Positions 1 through 10,290 of a stretch of DNA of 64,000 nt are shown here, piece by piece. Numbering within the stretch: the stretch's first letter is position 1; each line of letters opens with the position of its first letter. The DNA lies in contig NC_134546.1 in NCBI RefSeq assembly GCF_050624435.1, positions 15,399,001 to 15,463,000 on the forward strand. Direction: 5' to 3'. The stretch is from Tenrec ecaudatus (lineage: Eukaryota > Chordata > Mammalia > Afrosoricida > Tenrecidae). Made by a program: the position numbers and the translations under genes. Below the pieces are notes generated by a model. It saw nothing but the letters and a program-made list of their open reading frames with translations, had not been told where the DNA came from and ran no database searches.

Positions 1-223
1 AGATGCCCCTTACATTTAGATGCCCCTTACATTTAGATGCCCCTTACATTTAGATGCCCCTTACATTTAGATGCCCCTTACATTTAGATGCCCCTTACAT
101 TTAGATGCCCCTTACATTTAGATGCCCCTTACATTTAGATGCCCCTTACATTTAGATGCCCCTTACATTTAGATGCCCCTTACATTTAGATGCCCCTTAC
201 ATTTAGATGCCCCTTACATTTAG
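1..223. repeat. 17-bp tandem repeat, 13 perfect copies, open at the window edge
   Basis: The unit AGATGCCCCTTACATTT is repeated 13 times without a mismatch from base 1 to 221, then breaks into unique sequence after AG. The array may continue upstream of the window. It is a minisatellite; no coding role is visible. Confidence 0.97.
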
Positions 224-351
224 TGACATCTCCCTCTTTCAGGTTTACCTTGCAGGAAGAGGTCTGGATTTGTAGCTCCTGTCTCTAAAATGCTTATGCC
301 AGCCAACCTTGTTATGTGGGTGTTGTTTCTAACATTTGGATTTCTCTAGGG

Positions 352-535
352 CAGTGGTTCTCAACTTTCCTACTGCCTCCACCCTTTTAATACAGTTCCT
401 TATGTTGTGGTGACCCCCCCCAACCATAACATTATTTTCATTGCTACTTCATCACTGTCATTTTGCCACTGTTATGAATTGGGCGACCCTGTGAAAAAAA
501 AGGGGGGGCCGTGACCCACAAGTTGAGAACCGCTG
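352..535 (-). mobile_element. SPIN-like non-autonomous hAT element (184 bp)
   Basis: Begins CAGTGGTTCTCAACTT and ends AAGTTGAGAACCGCTG, near-perfect terminal inverted repeats of the SPIN type. The interior has a run of C's, TTGCTACTTCATCACTGTC and GCGACCCTGTG, as in short SPIN derivatives. It is flanked by CTCTAGGG and CTGTAGGT, an 8-bp target duplication matching at 6 of 8 positions and fitting the nnnTAnnn preference of Buster-type hATs. No transposase. It is inverted relative to the copy at 33683. Confidence 0.8.
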
Positions 536-1132
536 CTGTAGGTGATTTCAAACACCTCTAATGTGCATCCACTTACTTTCTCAAGTCTCTCATCGCGACT
601 TGAATGTGGAACTTGAAAGGACCATGACCCTATGGCAGAACAGCGATGTGACCTGGATTGGTCTGATTCCAAGGTTGGTGTTCTGTCGCAGACTTCATGT
701 TACCCCTATACCTAAGCACGTAGGAGAACCCAGGGTGGTGGCTGATCCGAAGAACTGGCGCTGGCTGAGCCCTGTGGAAGCATGTTAGGTTCCAAGTCGC
801 TTCAAAGTCTTTTCAGGCCTCTTGCTTTTCCTCATGGGGAACCAGGTCGAGGAGTTGTGTGTGGAAAAGAAGTGCATTCGCAGGCCAGCTGCTCAGTTCC
901 TGTCTTCGCAACCATCGGGCCCTTCAACCTCCAAGGACCACCCGTCTAGCACAGCCCCCAAGGAGAGCAGAGGCGCCTGTGAGAGAGAGGCTCAGCTCAG
1001 TCAGGCCAGTGAAACTGATGCTGGCGCCACTACTTCTATCTGCACATGCGCCTCTCCTGGAATCCCGAACACGTAGCTCCCTATTACTTATTGGTTCTCT
1101 ATGGTGGTGCTGAGTGATTAAAGGAATCAGAC
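536..1132. other. Intergenic sequence, no recognised feature
   Basis: About 600 bases of mixed-composition unique DNA. Short open frames (75-84 codons) show no recognisable domain. I see no repeat family here. Confidence 0.4.
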
Positions 1133-1638
1133 TTAGGTATATTCATAAGATATTGCTGCGCAAAAACGACTTCAAAATGAGTAGCTTATAAGGCACACAT
1201 GTCTTCTCTGGTAATTTCTAAGGATGAAGAAGCTGGGCTGACTTTGAGGGGTCTCTGAGAGGAGTCCATCCAGGTGTCCTTTGGGGCAATGATCACGGCA
1301 AAAGTTCAAGAGGGGAGGAACCACTTCTCAGCTCAGCCACATGACCTGAAGTCCTAGTTGTTGACCAATGCCATCAGTTTTGGGGTTTTTTTTTGAGTCG
1401 CTCAGGCCTAGCCCCAAAGCAAGTGAGAAAACAAGAGGCCATGTGGTTAACCGTGATGGAGCTTCAGTCTTTGTTGTAACCTCCTATCAGAAGTGAGGTA
1501 GCATCACCGGTGCTGCATGTTCATCATCAGAAGTGAGAATCCATGTACAGTCTATGTTCAAGGAGAGAGGATAACTCAAGGGCATGGAGACTTAGAGACA
1601 TGGATCATAGGAGGCCACTTTCGAAGTTGCCTACCACA
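1133..1638 (-). mobile_element. Old MaLR/ERVL-type LTR remnant
   Basis: Read on the minus strand it begins TGTGGTAGGCAACTTCGAAA and ends near GCAGCAATATCTTATGAAT, like the ends of MLT1-type LTRs that are common in placentals. It is diverged and has no internal viral genes. Family is uncertain. Confidence 0.45.
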
Positions 1639-1774
1639 ACCTTTGTTTGCTTTTTCAAAATTGCCATGGTTATTCTGACAGGCGAACTTTAGAATCAGCT
1701 CCTCAAAATCAATAAAGACTTCTGTTCAGAGGCATAAGGAGAGTGCATTGAATTTGCATTATCCTGGTGATAGA

Positions 1775-1900
1775 TTTACTCAAAGGTCATGAAATGGTTC
1801 AGGACCAGAGGTTGTTTGGCTCTGCTATACGTAAGGTCACTAGGAGTCAGAGTCAACTGGTTGACAATGAACTCCAGCAACTACAACAATATATTTATGG
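1775..1900 (+). mobile_element. RTE LINE or AfroSINE 3' tail fragment
   Basis: Contains AAGGTCACTAGGAGTCAGAG, TCAACTGGTTGACAATGAAC and a CAACTACAACAA end, the shared 3' tail of afrotherian RTE and AfroSINE elements. Confidence 0.5.
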
Positions 1901-2029
1901 AGCTTAGTCTCACCCAGGACCATAGTGGACCCTTACATATTCAGTTATTCTTATGCCCTTCTGCACTATAATCCTCCTCCCCCGGGTCTTGCACATTACC
2001 TTGTTATGTTTGTTTCCCAGTATTTGGGC

Positions 2030-2260
2030 ATTATCTTTGCTATTGTTAGTGAAATTTGATTTCCTATTGGAGCTTCTAATTGGTTATTGCTATTGCTCTG
2101 AATAAAAACACTACCTATTTTCTGTCTGTTGGTTTTTTAACTGGCTGACTTAATAATAAATGGTCTCACTAGTTTTTAATATGTACTTCAATAAACATTA
2201 GGTTTTCTAGGTTACAGTGATATTATCTGCAGACTGACAATTTTGTTTATGTCTGAACAT
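2030..2260 (-). mobile_element. L1 ORF2 fragment (reverse-transcriptase region)
   Basis: The minus strand reads CTGCAGATAATATC, a decayed form of the FADD catalytic box, within AT-rich sequence typical of antisense L1 (TTTTAACTGGCTGACTTAAT, GGTTTTCTAGGTTACAG). Too decayed to code. Confidence 0.45.
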
Positions 2261-2559
2261 GTCAACGGAATTTCCTTTTCCTGTTGTTTGAGCCAGTGAG
2301 GACCGGGAGACAGTGTTGAACAGGAGAAGTGAGAGCCAGTTTCTGGATCCTGCCCTCGTTTGAATGGTGCTGTTTTGAATATTGCACCTGGAAACATGGT
2401 GCTGTAGACCATTATAGAAACAAGATCAGAAATCTGGAATTTCATACCCCCAATCTTTGTCCTTCACCTGAAGAATTGTAAAGAGAAAGAAATGAAGAGG
2501 TGAAAAGTAATAAAGCTCAGTCCTTTAACATATCAAAATCATAGTCATTTTAATTTTTT

Positions 2560-3170
2560 ATTTTACTTAAAAGTATTTTATTGGGGCCCTTACAGCTCTT
2601 ACAACAATCTATATATCAATTGTGTGAAGGACATTTGTTCATAGGTTGCCATCATCATTTAAAAAGCACTTTCTTTGTACTTGAGCCCTTGGTATCAGCT
2701 CCTCTTTCCCCCCCCTCCCACACCTACTCTCCTACTCTTGTGAACCCTTCATAATTTATAAATTATTTTTATTTTCATATATTACATAATCCACTGTCTC
2801 ACTTCACCCATGTTTCTATTGTTCATACCTCCCCCCCCCCCGAGGGTGTTATAGGTCAATCATTGCGATTGGTTTCCCCTTTCTCCCCCTTCACCCCTCA
2901 GCTTCCTCCTACCCTCATGATATTGCTACTCCCATTATTCCCGAAGAGCTTATCTGCCCTGGATCCCGTGTGTTGAGAGGTCTTATTTGTACCCGTGTAC
3001 ATGTTCCGCTCTAGCTGGATTTGGAAGGCAGAACTAGAATCATGATAGTGGGGGGGGGGGGAGCATTAAAGAACTAGAGGAATGTTGCATGTTTTGTTTC
3101 TGCTACACTGCACCCTGGCTGGCCTGTCTCTTCCTTGTGACCCTTCTGTGAGGGGAGGGTCAGTTTTCTA
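2560..3170 (-). mobile_element. L1 3' end (lineage-specific subfamily), 5'-truncated
   Basis: Starts with an antisense tail TTTTATTGGGGCCC, then ACAGCTCTTACAACAATC and ATATATCAATTGTGTGAAGG, and continues through C-rich stretches that on the sense strand are a G-rich polypurine tract, a hallmark of mammalian L1 3' UTRs. The same sequence recurs at 13.5, 20.3, 23.5 and 34.5 kb. Confidence 0.7.
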
Positions 3171-3687
3171 ATAAGAGCACATCCAGAACCCCTTTAAGTA
3201 TTCCTTTATGATCAGCAAGGCAGTAAGAGTTCTCACGACACCACGTAGGGGAGAGACGACCTGACGGGCCAAAAGGAAGCTCACAATGACACCTGTGTCC
3301 TGGCTTAGCCAACTTCAAGAGGCCTTCGAAGGATATGGACAACCCAGAGACCGCTTTCCTGGCTTACTGATAAGAGGATATTGATAACATAGATTAATAC
3401 TTACCCACGAAAGTCCTTAGGAGTACACCACAGTCTTGCTTTTAGGGGAGCAAATCAGTGATGCCCAAGAAAGGAATCAGAAAGGGAGTACAGTCCAGAG
3501 GAATGGCAGATTAAGCATCTCTAGGCTAAGATTTTAGCCTTTAGTATACATAGCCTGAAGTTGTATTTATTACTGAGTCTGCTTTCTTCTGAATAGTAGG
3601 TTTGTCGCTAAGTGAGTTTCTTTCTAGTTTCACCTTATTAAGAATTTTTCAAAGAATTGTTTTGAAATTATCGTCTACTCTCTAGCA
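3171..3687. other. Intergenic sequence, no recognised feature
   Basis: About 500 bases without an assignable repeat or exon. It may include decayed sequence continuing from the L1 3' end on its left. Confidence 0.3.
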
Positions 3688-3780
3688 AGGAAGCAGCTCT
3701 GGTGGCTTAGTGGGTGATGAATTGGGCTGCTAACCCCACCATTAGTGACACGAGGCCCCTCCCCCCCCCCCCCCCCCCCG
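3688..3780 (+). mobile_element. AfroSINE, 5' part ending in a poly-C run
   Basis: Contains CTCTGGTGGCTTAGTGGGTG (A-box region) and TTGGGCTGCTAACC, then breaks at a C run (about 3761-3779). The 3' half is missing. Confidence 0.65.
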
Positions 3781-4970
3781 GCTGTGGAAGTTCAAAGGGA
3801 AGCTCAAGAAGACAGGGTGAAGTATGATAATTAAATGTGCAAAGGAAGACCTGGAGTCCTGGACTTAGCTCATGTGTGGAGATGATCCCAGCCTCCTCCC
3901 TGGGGCTTTTCCTTCTGGGATCAAGATTTCAGGAGCAGCCATTTCCAAGACACCATGTTCAGGTGGAAAGCAGGACATCAAAAGGTGAGACCAGCCATGC
4001 AGATGGTCACGTAGGGTCTGCTGGTCAAAGGAAAACGTGAGGGTGACCAAGCCCACAGTTTGCGGCAGCAGTCTGGGGGGTGGAGGGGGTGGGGACAGAG
4101 TTATGACAGGGTGCGCTTGCCTGTAGACACAAACAATAATACAATTCACTGCATGGGCTCTAAGGCTTCAAAGAAGCTTGTTTTTGTAGGACATGTATCT
4201 GCATTGGAGAAATCATTGATCGCGTTTGCAATCATCAAAATCTGGCAGGGGCTTCTCAACTATCACTTTGCTTTTGTGTCCCATTGGAGAAACTACTTCC
4301 CGTCCCTGGAATACCCTCCCCACTTCTGTCTTCCCTTCCTCCTTCCAGGACCTGCGTTGCCTAAGCATAAAGCTTTGCATATGACAATCAGTCGATACAT
4401 TTCTTTTTTAAAAAAAGCTTATTGTTGAGTTTCACCTTCTCTACTTGATGTGACTTTTTAAAATGCTGTCTTCTACAGAGCAGGCATTCAAAAGAAGAAC
4501 TGAATTGAATTGAGGCCAGGCAAAAGGACAGCTCTTTGAATCTGACTGGGGAGTGTGAGACCCAGACGACCTTGTCTGACTCAGGGGATAATAAACAAGA
4601 AACCAAAATGCCATCTCACAGAGAGTTTCTAACATCGTTAAAAATCAATAATAGAGTTCCAAATTAATTACAGTCTGCCCTTTTTAATAGATCCCATTTG
4701 AGCGGAATTCACTCTCATTGTTTTTTTTTTTTAATTTGGTATCATTTCTGAGAATTACAAGGAAATCTTCGCATGTGTTTTCCCCTTGGCAACCAGAACT
4801 TCCAGAGGTACCGCCGAGACACGGGTCTATTGAAATTGTTCCTCAGGTGAGTCTGCTGCCCAACCCTTAAGGTGAGATGCTAGAGACGGTATCTTGTCCA
4901 ATATCTTGTCTCGTTCTTCTTTTAGTACGAGCGCTCCAAGTCAGCGCGTCGTTTACAGTGAGAGACGGGA
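3781..4970. other. Intergenic sequence, no recognised feature
   Basis: Mixed-composition unique DNA with short T and A runs. The longest open frame (122 codons, 4060-4428) shows no recognisable domain and no splice context. Confidence 0.35.
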
Positions 4971-5105
4971 AGAGCATGCATTTTGAGTCTCAGAAACATG
5001 GAGTTGCATTTTGACTCTGCCACTTCCTGCCACATGGATTTGGGGAAATACTTAGTCTTCCTGTGTAAAAATGGAGAGCTGTAGGACCTGTCTTATAAGG
5101 TAAGG

Positions 5106-5162
5106 GACCTTAGTGGCCCCGTGGGCTGGACTGAGTTGCTAGCGTAAAGGTCAGTCGGTCAA
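5106..5162 (+). mobile_element. AfroSINE 5' fragment inside MIR
   Basis: TTAGTGGCCCCGTGGGCTGG and GCTAGCGTAAAGGTCAGTCG resemble the first 55 bases of AfroSINE, including the region of the A and B boxes. Confidence 0.45.
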
Positions 5163-5194
5163 AGGTTGTTCTGAAAGATAAATGAATGATACGT

Positions 5195-5272
5195 AGAAAG
5201 TGCTGGCATACAGTAGGCGTAGAAAGCATTGGCACATAGTAGGTGCAGAAAGTGTTGGCACGTAGTAGGTGT
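5195..5272 (+). repeat. 26-bp tandem triplication in the MIR tail
   Basis: Three units of exactly 26 bases begin AGAAAGTGCTGG (5195), AGAAAGCATTGG (5221) and AGAAAGTGTTGG (5247), each ending in TAGGYGY. They differ at a few positions, so the expansion is not recent. Confidence 0.85.
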
Positions 5273-5290
5273 TGAATGCACTTTTGCTCC

Positions 5291-6109
5291 CTCTCTCGAC
5301 GAGAATGGCTTTGAGACCTGCATTATGGAGCAAGACAATGGTGTGCAAGAACATGCATTCTCTCTTGCTTGGGGGTCAGTCTCCTCCCTGCTCACAAGTC
5401 CGTCCCAGGCCAAGCCATTATCTCGTGGTAAACTTTGACGTAGAATTCTCTGGGCTCTGGGAGTCTCATTTGATGCTGTTTTATTTAAGATCTGCAAAAT
5501 CTGTGGGCTTACGAAACTGAATGCATCCGAGGATTATTACGGTTGGTCTGCTGTTGCTACCTGTTCTGCTGTCATTCAGGGCTCCCCTGTGTGTATAGAG
5601 GACACACTTCTCCGGGGTGGGGGGAGAATTGCTTGTCATATACAGATTATCACTCTTGCTGAAGTATCTCTCAAACTCCTCAAGTGACTGCCATCTGGAC
5701 TGGGGTTCAGTCCTTCAAGGTCAGTCCATTCCATAAAGCGTGCACTGAGCCGGACCCCACGCTCCGGCAAAATGCTGATCAGTTTGATGAGCACTGTGGG
5801 CAGGAGCCAAATGCTAATCTCCAGGCTCTGAACAGGACTTGAAATGATGCTTGTGCTCCCAGAAGTAAAGCTACAGCGAAGGGAATAACACAGGATTTAA
5901 TGTGCTGTCGATTTCTGCTTCATCTGGGAAATTAAGTGCAATTTGGTCTATAATCAAAGGACTCTGGTACAACTATTCTCAATCTCTGTCTAGGTGGTAA
6001 CTGACAACCAGAATTTTAATATAATTAAAGTTAGAACCTTCCCACCCTCCTACCATCAGAAGAAGAAGAAGAATCAGGAATCGGAAAGCTACTGAAGATC
6101 ATGGTCTAC
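5291..6109. other. Intergenic sequence, no recognised feature
   Basis: Unique DNA; small AGA/AAG run near 6058-6071. No exon or clear repeat recognised. Confidence 0.3.
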
Positions 6110-6320
6110 CTAAACCCAAACAATAAATTCACTGCCACAGAGTCGATTCAGACTCATTGTGACCCTATAGGACAGAGTAGACCTGCTCTTATGGGTTTCA
6201 GAGACTCCAATTCTTTCCAGGATTAGACAACCTCATCTTTCTCCTGCAGAGCACTGGGTGGTTTCGAACTGTTAACCTCATCATGAGCAGTTCCAAGTGT
6301 AGCCCATTACGCACTGTGAA
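6110..6320 (-). mobile_element. AfroSINE, near full length
   Basis: On the + strand: GAGTCGATTCAGACTCATTG, CCCTATAGGACAGAGTAGAC, CCTCATCTTTCTCCTGCAGA and GGTGGTTTCGAACTG (antisense B box). The tRNA-related head is at the right end. Confidence 0.85.
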
Positions 6321-7030
6321 AGCTATTGAGGATCATAGGTACAGTGTTGGGGAGTGTCTAATTTCTCAAGTAGCAGCAACAGCCTAATCAATAGTCTAGG
6401 CCTGAATAGAGTCTAAAAAAATTATATTCTCAGACTTCAGTTTCCTCATTGGTAATATTAACAAGTAGAATGAGTTTCTGTGAAGTTGTTATCATTTCTA
6501 TTTAATCTTTAAAAACATTTTAATTGAAATGTAATAGACATAACATAAAAGTTACCCTTTAAAAATGTGTGGTTTCGTTGTTTGTACTATACTTACTGCT
6601 GAACTATCACCTACTACTAATTTGTTGGTAGTCATTCTCACTGTCCCTCTCCCAATCTTCTTGCCACCGCTCATCAACATTTTGTCTCTATGTATCTGGC
6701 TAGTCTAGACATTTCATATAATCATGGATGCATACAATACATGCATAGAATCTTTTTATCTGGTTTCTTTCCATTAACATGATGGTTTCAAGGTCCATTG
6801 TTTTATTTCAAAACTTTGATCTTTTCTTTAATGGTTGAATATCACTCTGTTCCATAAATACATTCCATTTTATTTTATCCATTCATCAGTTAATGGACAA
6901 CTGAGTGTTTTGACCTATTATAAACAATTCTGCTTTAAACATCCACACATAAGCTTATGTGTGGATTAACATGTTTTTCAATTCTCTAGAGTAAATACTA
7001 CAGGATGGCATTGCTGGATCATATGGTAAT

Positions 7031-7070
7031 TGTGTTAGACAGAGTTCTCTAAAGAGATCAAACCAGATTG

Positions 7071-7149
<79 letters not shown>

Positions 7150-7638
7150 ATAGATATATAATACAAGAAATGAACAGTTAAATTATAAAGCTGTACAAAT
7201 GGCTCAGTGCGACTCACTCCCATGAGAGAGTTGTGAGATACTGGCAGTCCTTCACATCTTAAGGGCCACCAGATAGTCCTCTGTAGAGAAAGCTAGGCTA
7301 TCCCAGTACAGGTGGCAAACAGCTAGGCAGGTCACCAACCATCAGCCAGGTTACCAACCGTCGGTCCCCAGCTCCAGAGATGTACATTCCAATTCTCTGG
7401 CGAGGCAAGTCTTAAAGGGACCTCAAATTACAGCGACACAGTTCACAGGTTAGGTGTCCCACAGGTAGTGTAGCTTGCAAATTGAGGCACAGAACAAGCA
7501 AGGCAGCCACACACTGGCCCAATGATCAAAGAGAGAGAGACAAGAAAGGTGAGGATCACCGAGCCATTTATCTCTCCGCTCTTTAGTTAATCACACTTGT
7601 GTTTATGGCCAGGCTGGTGCAATAAACTAACTATCTCA
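7031..7638 (-). mobile_element. ERVL/MLT2-like solo LTR with perfect 5-bp target duplication
   Basis: Begins TGTGTTAGAC and ends CTATCTCA on the + strand (5'-TG...CA-3'), flanked by GTAAT at 7026-7030 and 7639-7643. The 5-bp duplication and the TAGAGAAACAAAT-like start suit an ERVL-class LTR. It lies inside the older L1, and a TA microsatellite has grown in it. The same family occurs at 60241-60756. No viral genes are present. Confidence 0.65.
7074..7146. repeat. (AT)n microsatellite, about 36 units
   Basis: Uninterrupted AT dinucleotides inside the LTR; likely polymorphic and able to extrude as a cruciform. Confidence 0.97.
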
Positions 7639-7860
7639 GTAATTCCATTGTTCGCTTTTCAAAGAACTGACTAATGGTTCCCACCACTCCTACACCATTT
7701 TACATTCTATCAGCAATGTATTGTGAGAATTCGGATTTTGCCACATTTTCACAAAGAGTCATTATTTCCCAACATCAGACGTCTTCATCATCGTGGTGTG
7801 AAGTAAGGTTTCATGGTGGTTTGATTCCACTTGACTAATGCTCTAAAGAGTCCTGGCGAT

Positions 7861-8557
7861 TGTGGGATATAAAATGGCTTTTCCCAGCTTGCCTCCCCCA
7901 AATATATGCCACTGCTTGCAACAAATGGTAAATGATAGTCAAGTTATCTTCCTGAAGGCATCAGGCATCCAGAGCAAGCAGACCCTGCTGTCTGTCCCAC
8001 ATAGGTGGGGCGCACTCCCTGATGCTAAGGACAGAGGATTGCTCTCCTCATGGAGAGCTCAGAGGTGGTCAGACCAGCTCTATGGCAACCAAGGTTAGGC
8101 TGCCATCCTGAAGCTAGGATCCGCCCATGTGGTCACATGTGTGCCCCTAATCCCTACTCTTCCTATTGCGGGTACACCCCTAGATCACCCCCCTCCCATT
8201 GCTGCATTGCCTATGGTACAACCCCTTCCCGTGATGTATGTGATTACCTGCAATTAGGGTTTTGCACACTCCCAAAAGATATATAAGCCTTGGTTAGAAA
8301 GAAATCGCTCTCTCCTCCAGTCCTCCTTCCCTCTCCCCTCTCTGTCTTGCCTTCTCCACCTTCTGCAGCTCCATGTGAACCACCAAGAAGGCCTGAGGCA
8401 AGCACGCTACCATGAAGTGTGTCTGACACCTTTATTCTACTCCCTCTCCTATCTCTCTTATTCTCTATGACCTCACTATATAATCTTTGTATATTGTGGC
8501 TGTATAATTGCGCCTACCGGACCTGTGATTATTTGTTAGGGACTGGCTCCCCTCACA
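7861..8557 (+). mobile_element. Solo LTR (697 bp) with TATA box, inserted in an AfroSINE
   Basis: Starts TGTGGG and ends CCTCACA (TG...CA ends). Flanks GGCGAT (7855-7860) and GGTGAT (8558-8563) are a 6-bp target duplication with one mismatch. ATATATAAG at 8279-8287 is a likely U3 TATA box, and a pyrimidine-rich R/U5-like stretch follows. The interior of the provirus is gone. Class (ERV1 or ERV2) is not settled. Confidence 0.7.
8279..8287 (+). promoter_or_regulatory. TATA box of the solo LTR
   Basis: ATATATAAG lies about 280 bases before the LTR end, a normal U3/R position. Confidence 0.45.
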
Positions 8558-8754
8558 GGTGATGCTGTGGTATAAGTAAGTATTGGCCTGCTAACTGAAC
8601 AGTCAGTGGTTCAAACCTACCAGTTGCTCTAAAGGAAAGAAATGAGACTGCCTGATCCCTTCAAGATTTACAGCCTCAAAAACTCTGCATAGAGGCACTG
8701 TAAGTATGAACGGACTTGATGGCGGTGGTGCTTTATTGTTTTGTTTTGTCTTTG

Positions 8755-10290
8755 GTAAGATTAATGATTAGAAAGCCAAAAAGAACAAGCTTGGCCTTCG
8801 TCAATCCGAAAGAACTGAAGGAAAACTTCAGATCTTGAATTGAAATATTGTGGGGAAAATACTAAACACCAAAGGGAACATCAATACTAAAATGTATTAG
8901 TCACCATCTGATCATTTGATCAGAAGATAACATACTCAAGGTATTGAAGGAAGAAGTCCAAACTATATTAAGAGAACTGGCAAGAAACAAGGCTCCAGGA
9001 ATTGATGAAATAACAGGTGAGACGTTTCTTCAAGAAGATGAAGGCGTTCGCTTGTCTATGCCAAGAACTTTGGAAGACAGCTCTACCTGGTCAAGAGAGG
9101 AGATCCATCGTGGTGTTTCCATTCCAAGGAACGGTTTAATAGAATGCAGAAATATTGAACAATACCTTCATCATTACACACAAGTGAAATGCTGCTGAAG
9201 ATAATTTTACAAGGTAGGAGCCGCTCTTTGTCAGAGAGCTGCCAGCGTCCAAGCTGAATTTGGGAAGAGTTCATGGAATCAGCGATATCATTGCTGCCGT
9301 CAGGTGGATCGGGGTTGAAACAGAGACATATGGTTAACTGTTCTTTATTGGCTGTGCCAAGACACTTAGCTGTACGGCTCACAGAAAACGGGTACCACGA
9401 GGAAGAATGGGAATTCTGGAACATTTCATTGTGCTCATGGAGAACCTGTACATAGACCACAAGGTCACCACTTGAATAGAACAAGAGACTGGTGCATGGT
9501 TTCAAACCCGGAAACGTGTGCGTCAGGGCTGCATCGTTTCACCATCTCATTCCATCAGTGTGCGGAGCAAATACGCCCAGGGCTCGAACAACGTGAAGAA
9601 TACAGCATCGAGGTTGGAACAAGACTCGTTAGCAACCTGTAGCAGGCAGAGAGCACCACGTTGCTTGCTGAAAACTCAAGGGACTTGGTGATGATGATCA
9701 AAGGCTACAGCCTTCCACGTGGGTTCTGTAGCAGCACAAAGAAAGCCCAAATCCTCATCTTTGGGCACAGATGTAACTTCATGGAGAAAAGGAAGAAAGA
9801 TTGAGGTCGTGAAGGCTTTCATTTTACTGCGGTCTCTAAGCAATGCCCGTGGAAGCAGGACATTGCCTAACAAGGTGTTGCCGGGGCAACTCTGCTGCAA
9901 AAGATCCCTTTCAAGAGTTTACAAGGAAAGATGCCCCGTGGAAGACTAAGGTGTGCGTGACCCACGGTAGTTCTATCCCCTATATGCACGCAAAAGCTGA
10001 CAATGCAGGAAAGAGGGAGAAGAAGGGATGCCTTTAACTTAAGTTCTTGGCAAAAATATGTTAAATATACCATGGACTACCAAAACAGGGAATAATTCTG
10101 TCTCAGAAGCAGTACAGCCAGAATGCTCCTTAAAAGTGAACATGGCCAGACCTTGTGTCACTTACTTTGGACTTGTCACCAGGCAGGACCAGTTCCTATA
10201 GAAGGACATCATGCTCTGTAAAAAAAGGGTCAGCAAAAACGATCCTCAGTGAGATGCATTGATGCAGCATAACAGCTCTGCCTTTGCTTT
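8755..10290 (+). mobile_element. RTE LINE fragment (reverse-transcriptase half to 3' end), decayed
   Basis: Sense-strand RTE landmarks in order: GCTCCAGGAATTGATGAAAT (RT start), CGGGTACCACGAGGAAGAAT, GCGTCAGGGCTGCATCG, AGAGCACCACGTTGCTTGCT after a lost YADD box, AGATTGAGGTCGTGAAGG, CTGCTGCAAAAGATCCCTTT, ATACCATGGACTACC, GTACAGCCAGAATGCTCCTT and GAAGGACATCATGCTCTGTA. Many frameshifts and stops; no functional protein. Confidence 0.8.

Larger units (their letters stand above)
4971..5290 (+). mobile_element. MIR element, interrupted by an AfroSINE scrap and with an expanded tail
   Basis: The MIR core is visible as TGACTCTGCCACTTCCTGCC, then GGGGAAATACTTAGTCTTCC and TGTGTAAAAATGGAGAGCTG. The 3' part GGCACATAGTAGGTG is present three times in a row (5195-5272). 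A 57-bp AfroSINE 5' piece interrupts at 5106-5162. Confidence 0.65.
6500..7846 (-). mobile_element. Old L1 (L1M-type) 3' end, split by an LTR at 7031-7638
   Basis: Antisense L1 3' landmarks occur in order: ACATTTCATATAATCATGGA, TTTCAAGGTCCATTG, ATCCATTCATCAGTTAATGG, TTGCTGGATCATATGGTAAT, then after the LTR CACCATTTTACATTCTATCA, AGCAATGTATTGTGAGAATT and GGTGTGAAGTAAGGTTTCAT. Confidence 0.75.
7847..8740 (+). mobile_element. AfroSINE split by a solo LTR
   Basis: The head GAGTCCTGGCGAT (7848-7860) continues after the LTR as GGTGATGCTGTGGTATAAG (from 8558), then GCCTGCTAACTGAACAGTC, GTGGTTCAAACC (B box) and CGGACTTGATGGCGGTGG near 8730. Joining the halves restores a normal AfroSINE. Confidence 0.75.

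Noticed and set aside
1..223. CRISPR-like array
   Set aside because: Units are contiguous 17-mers with no spacers, in a mammalian genome.
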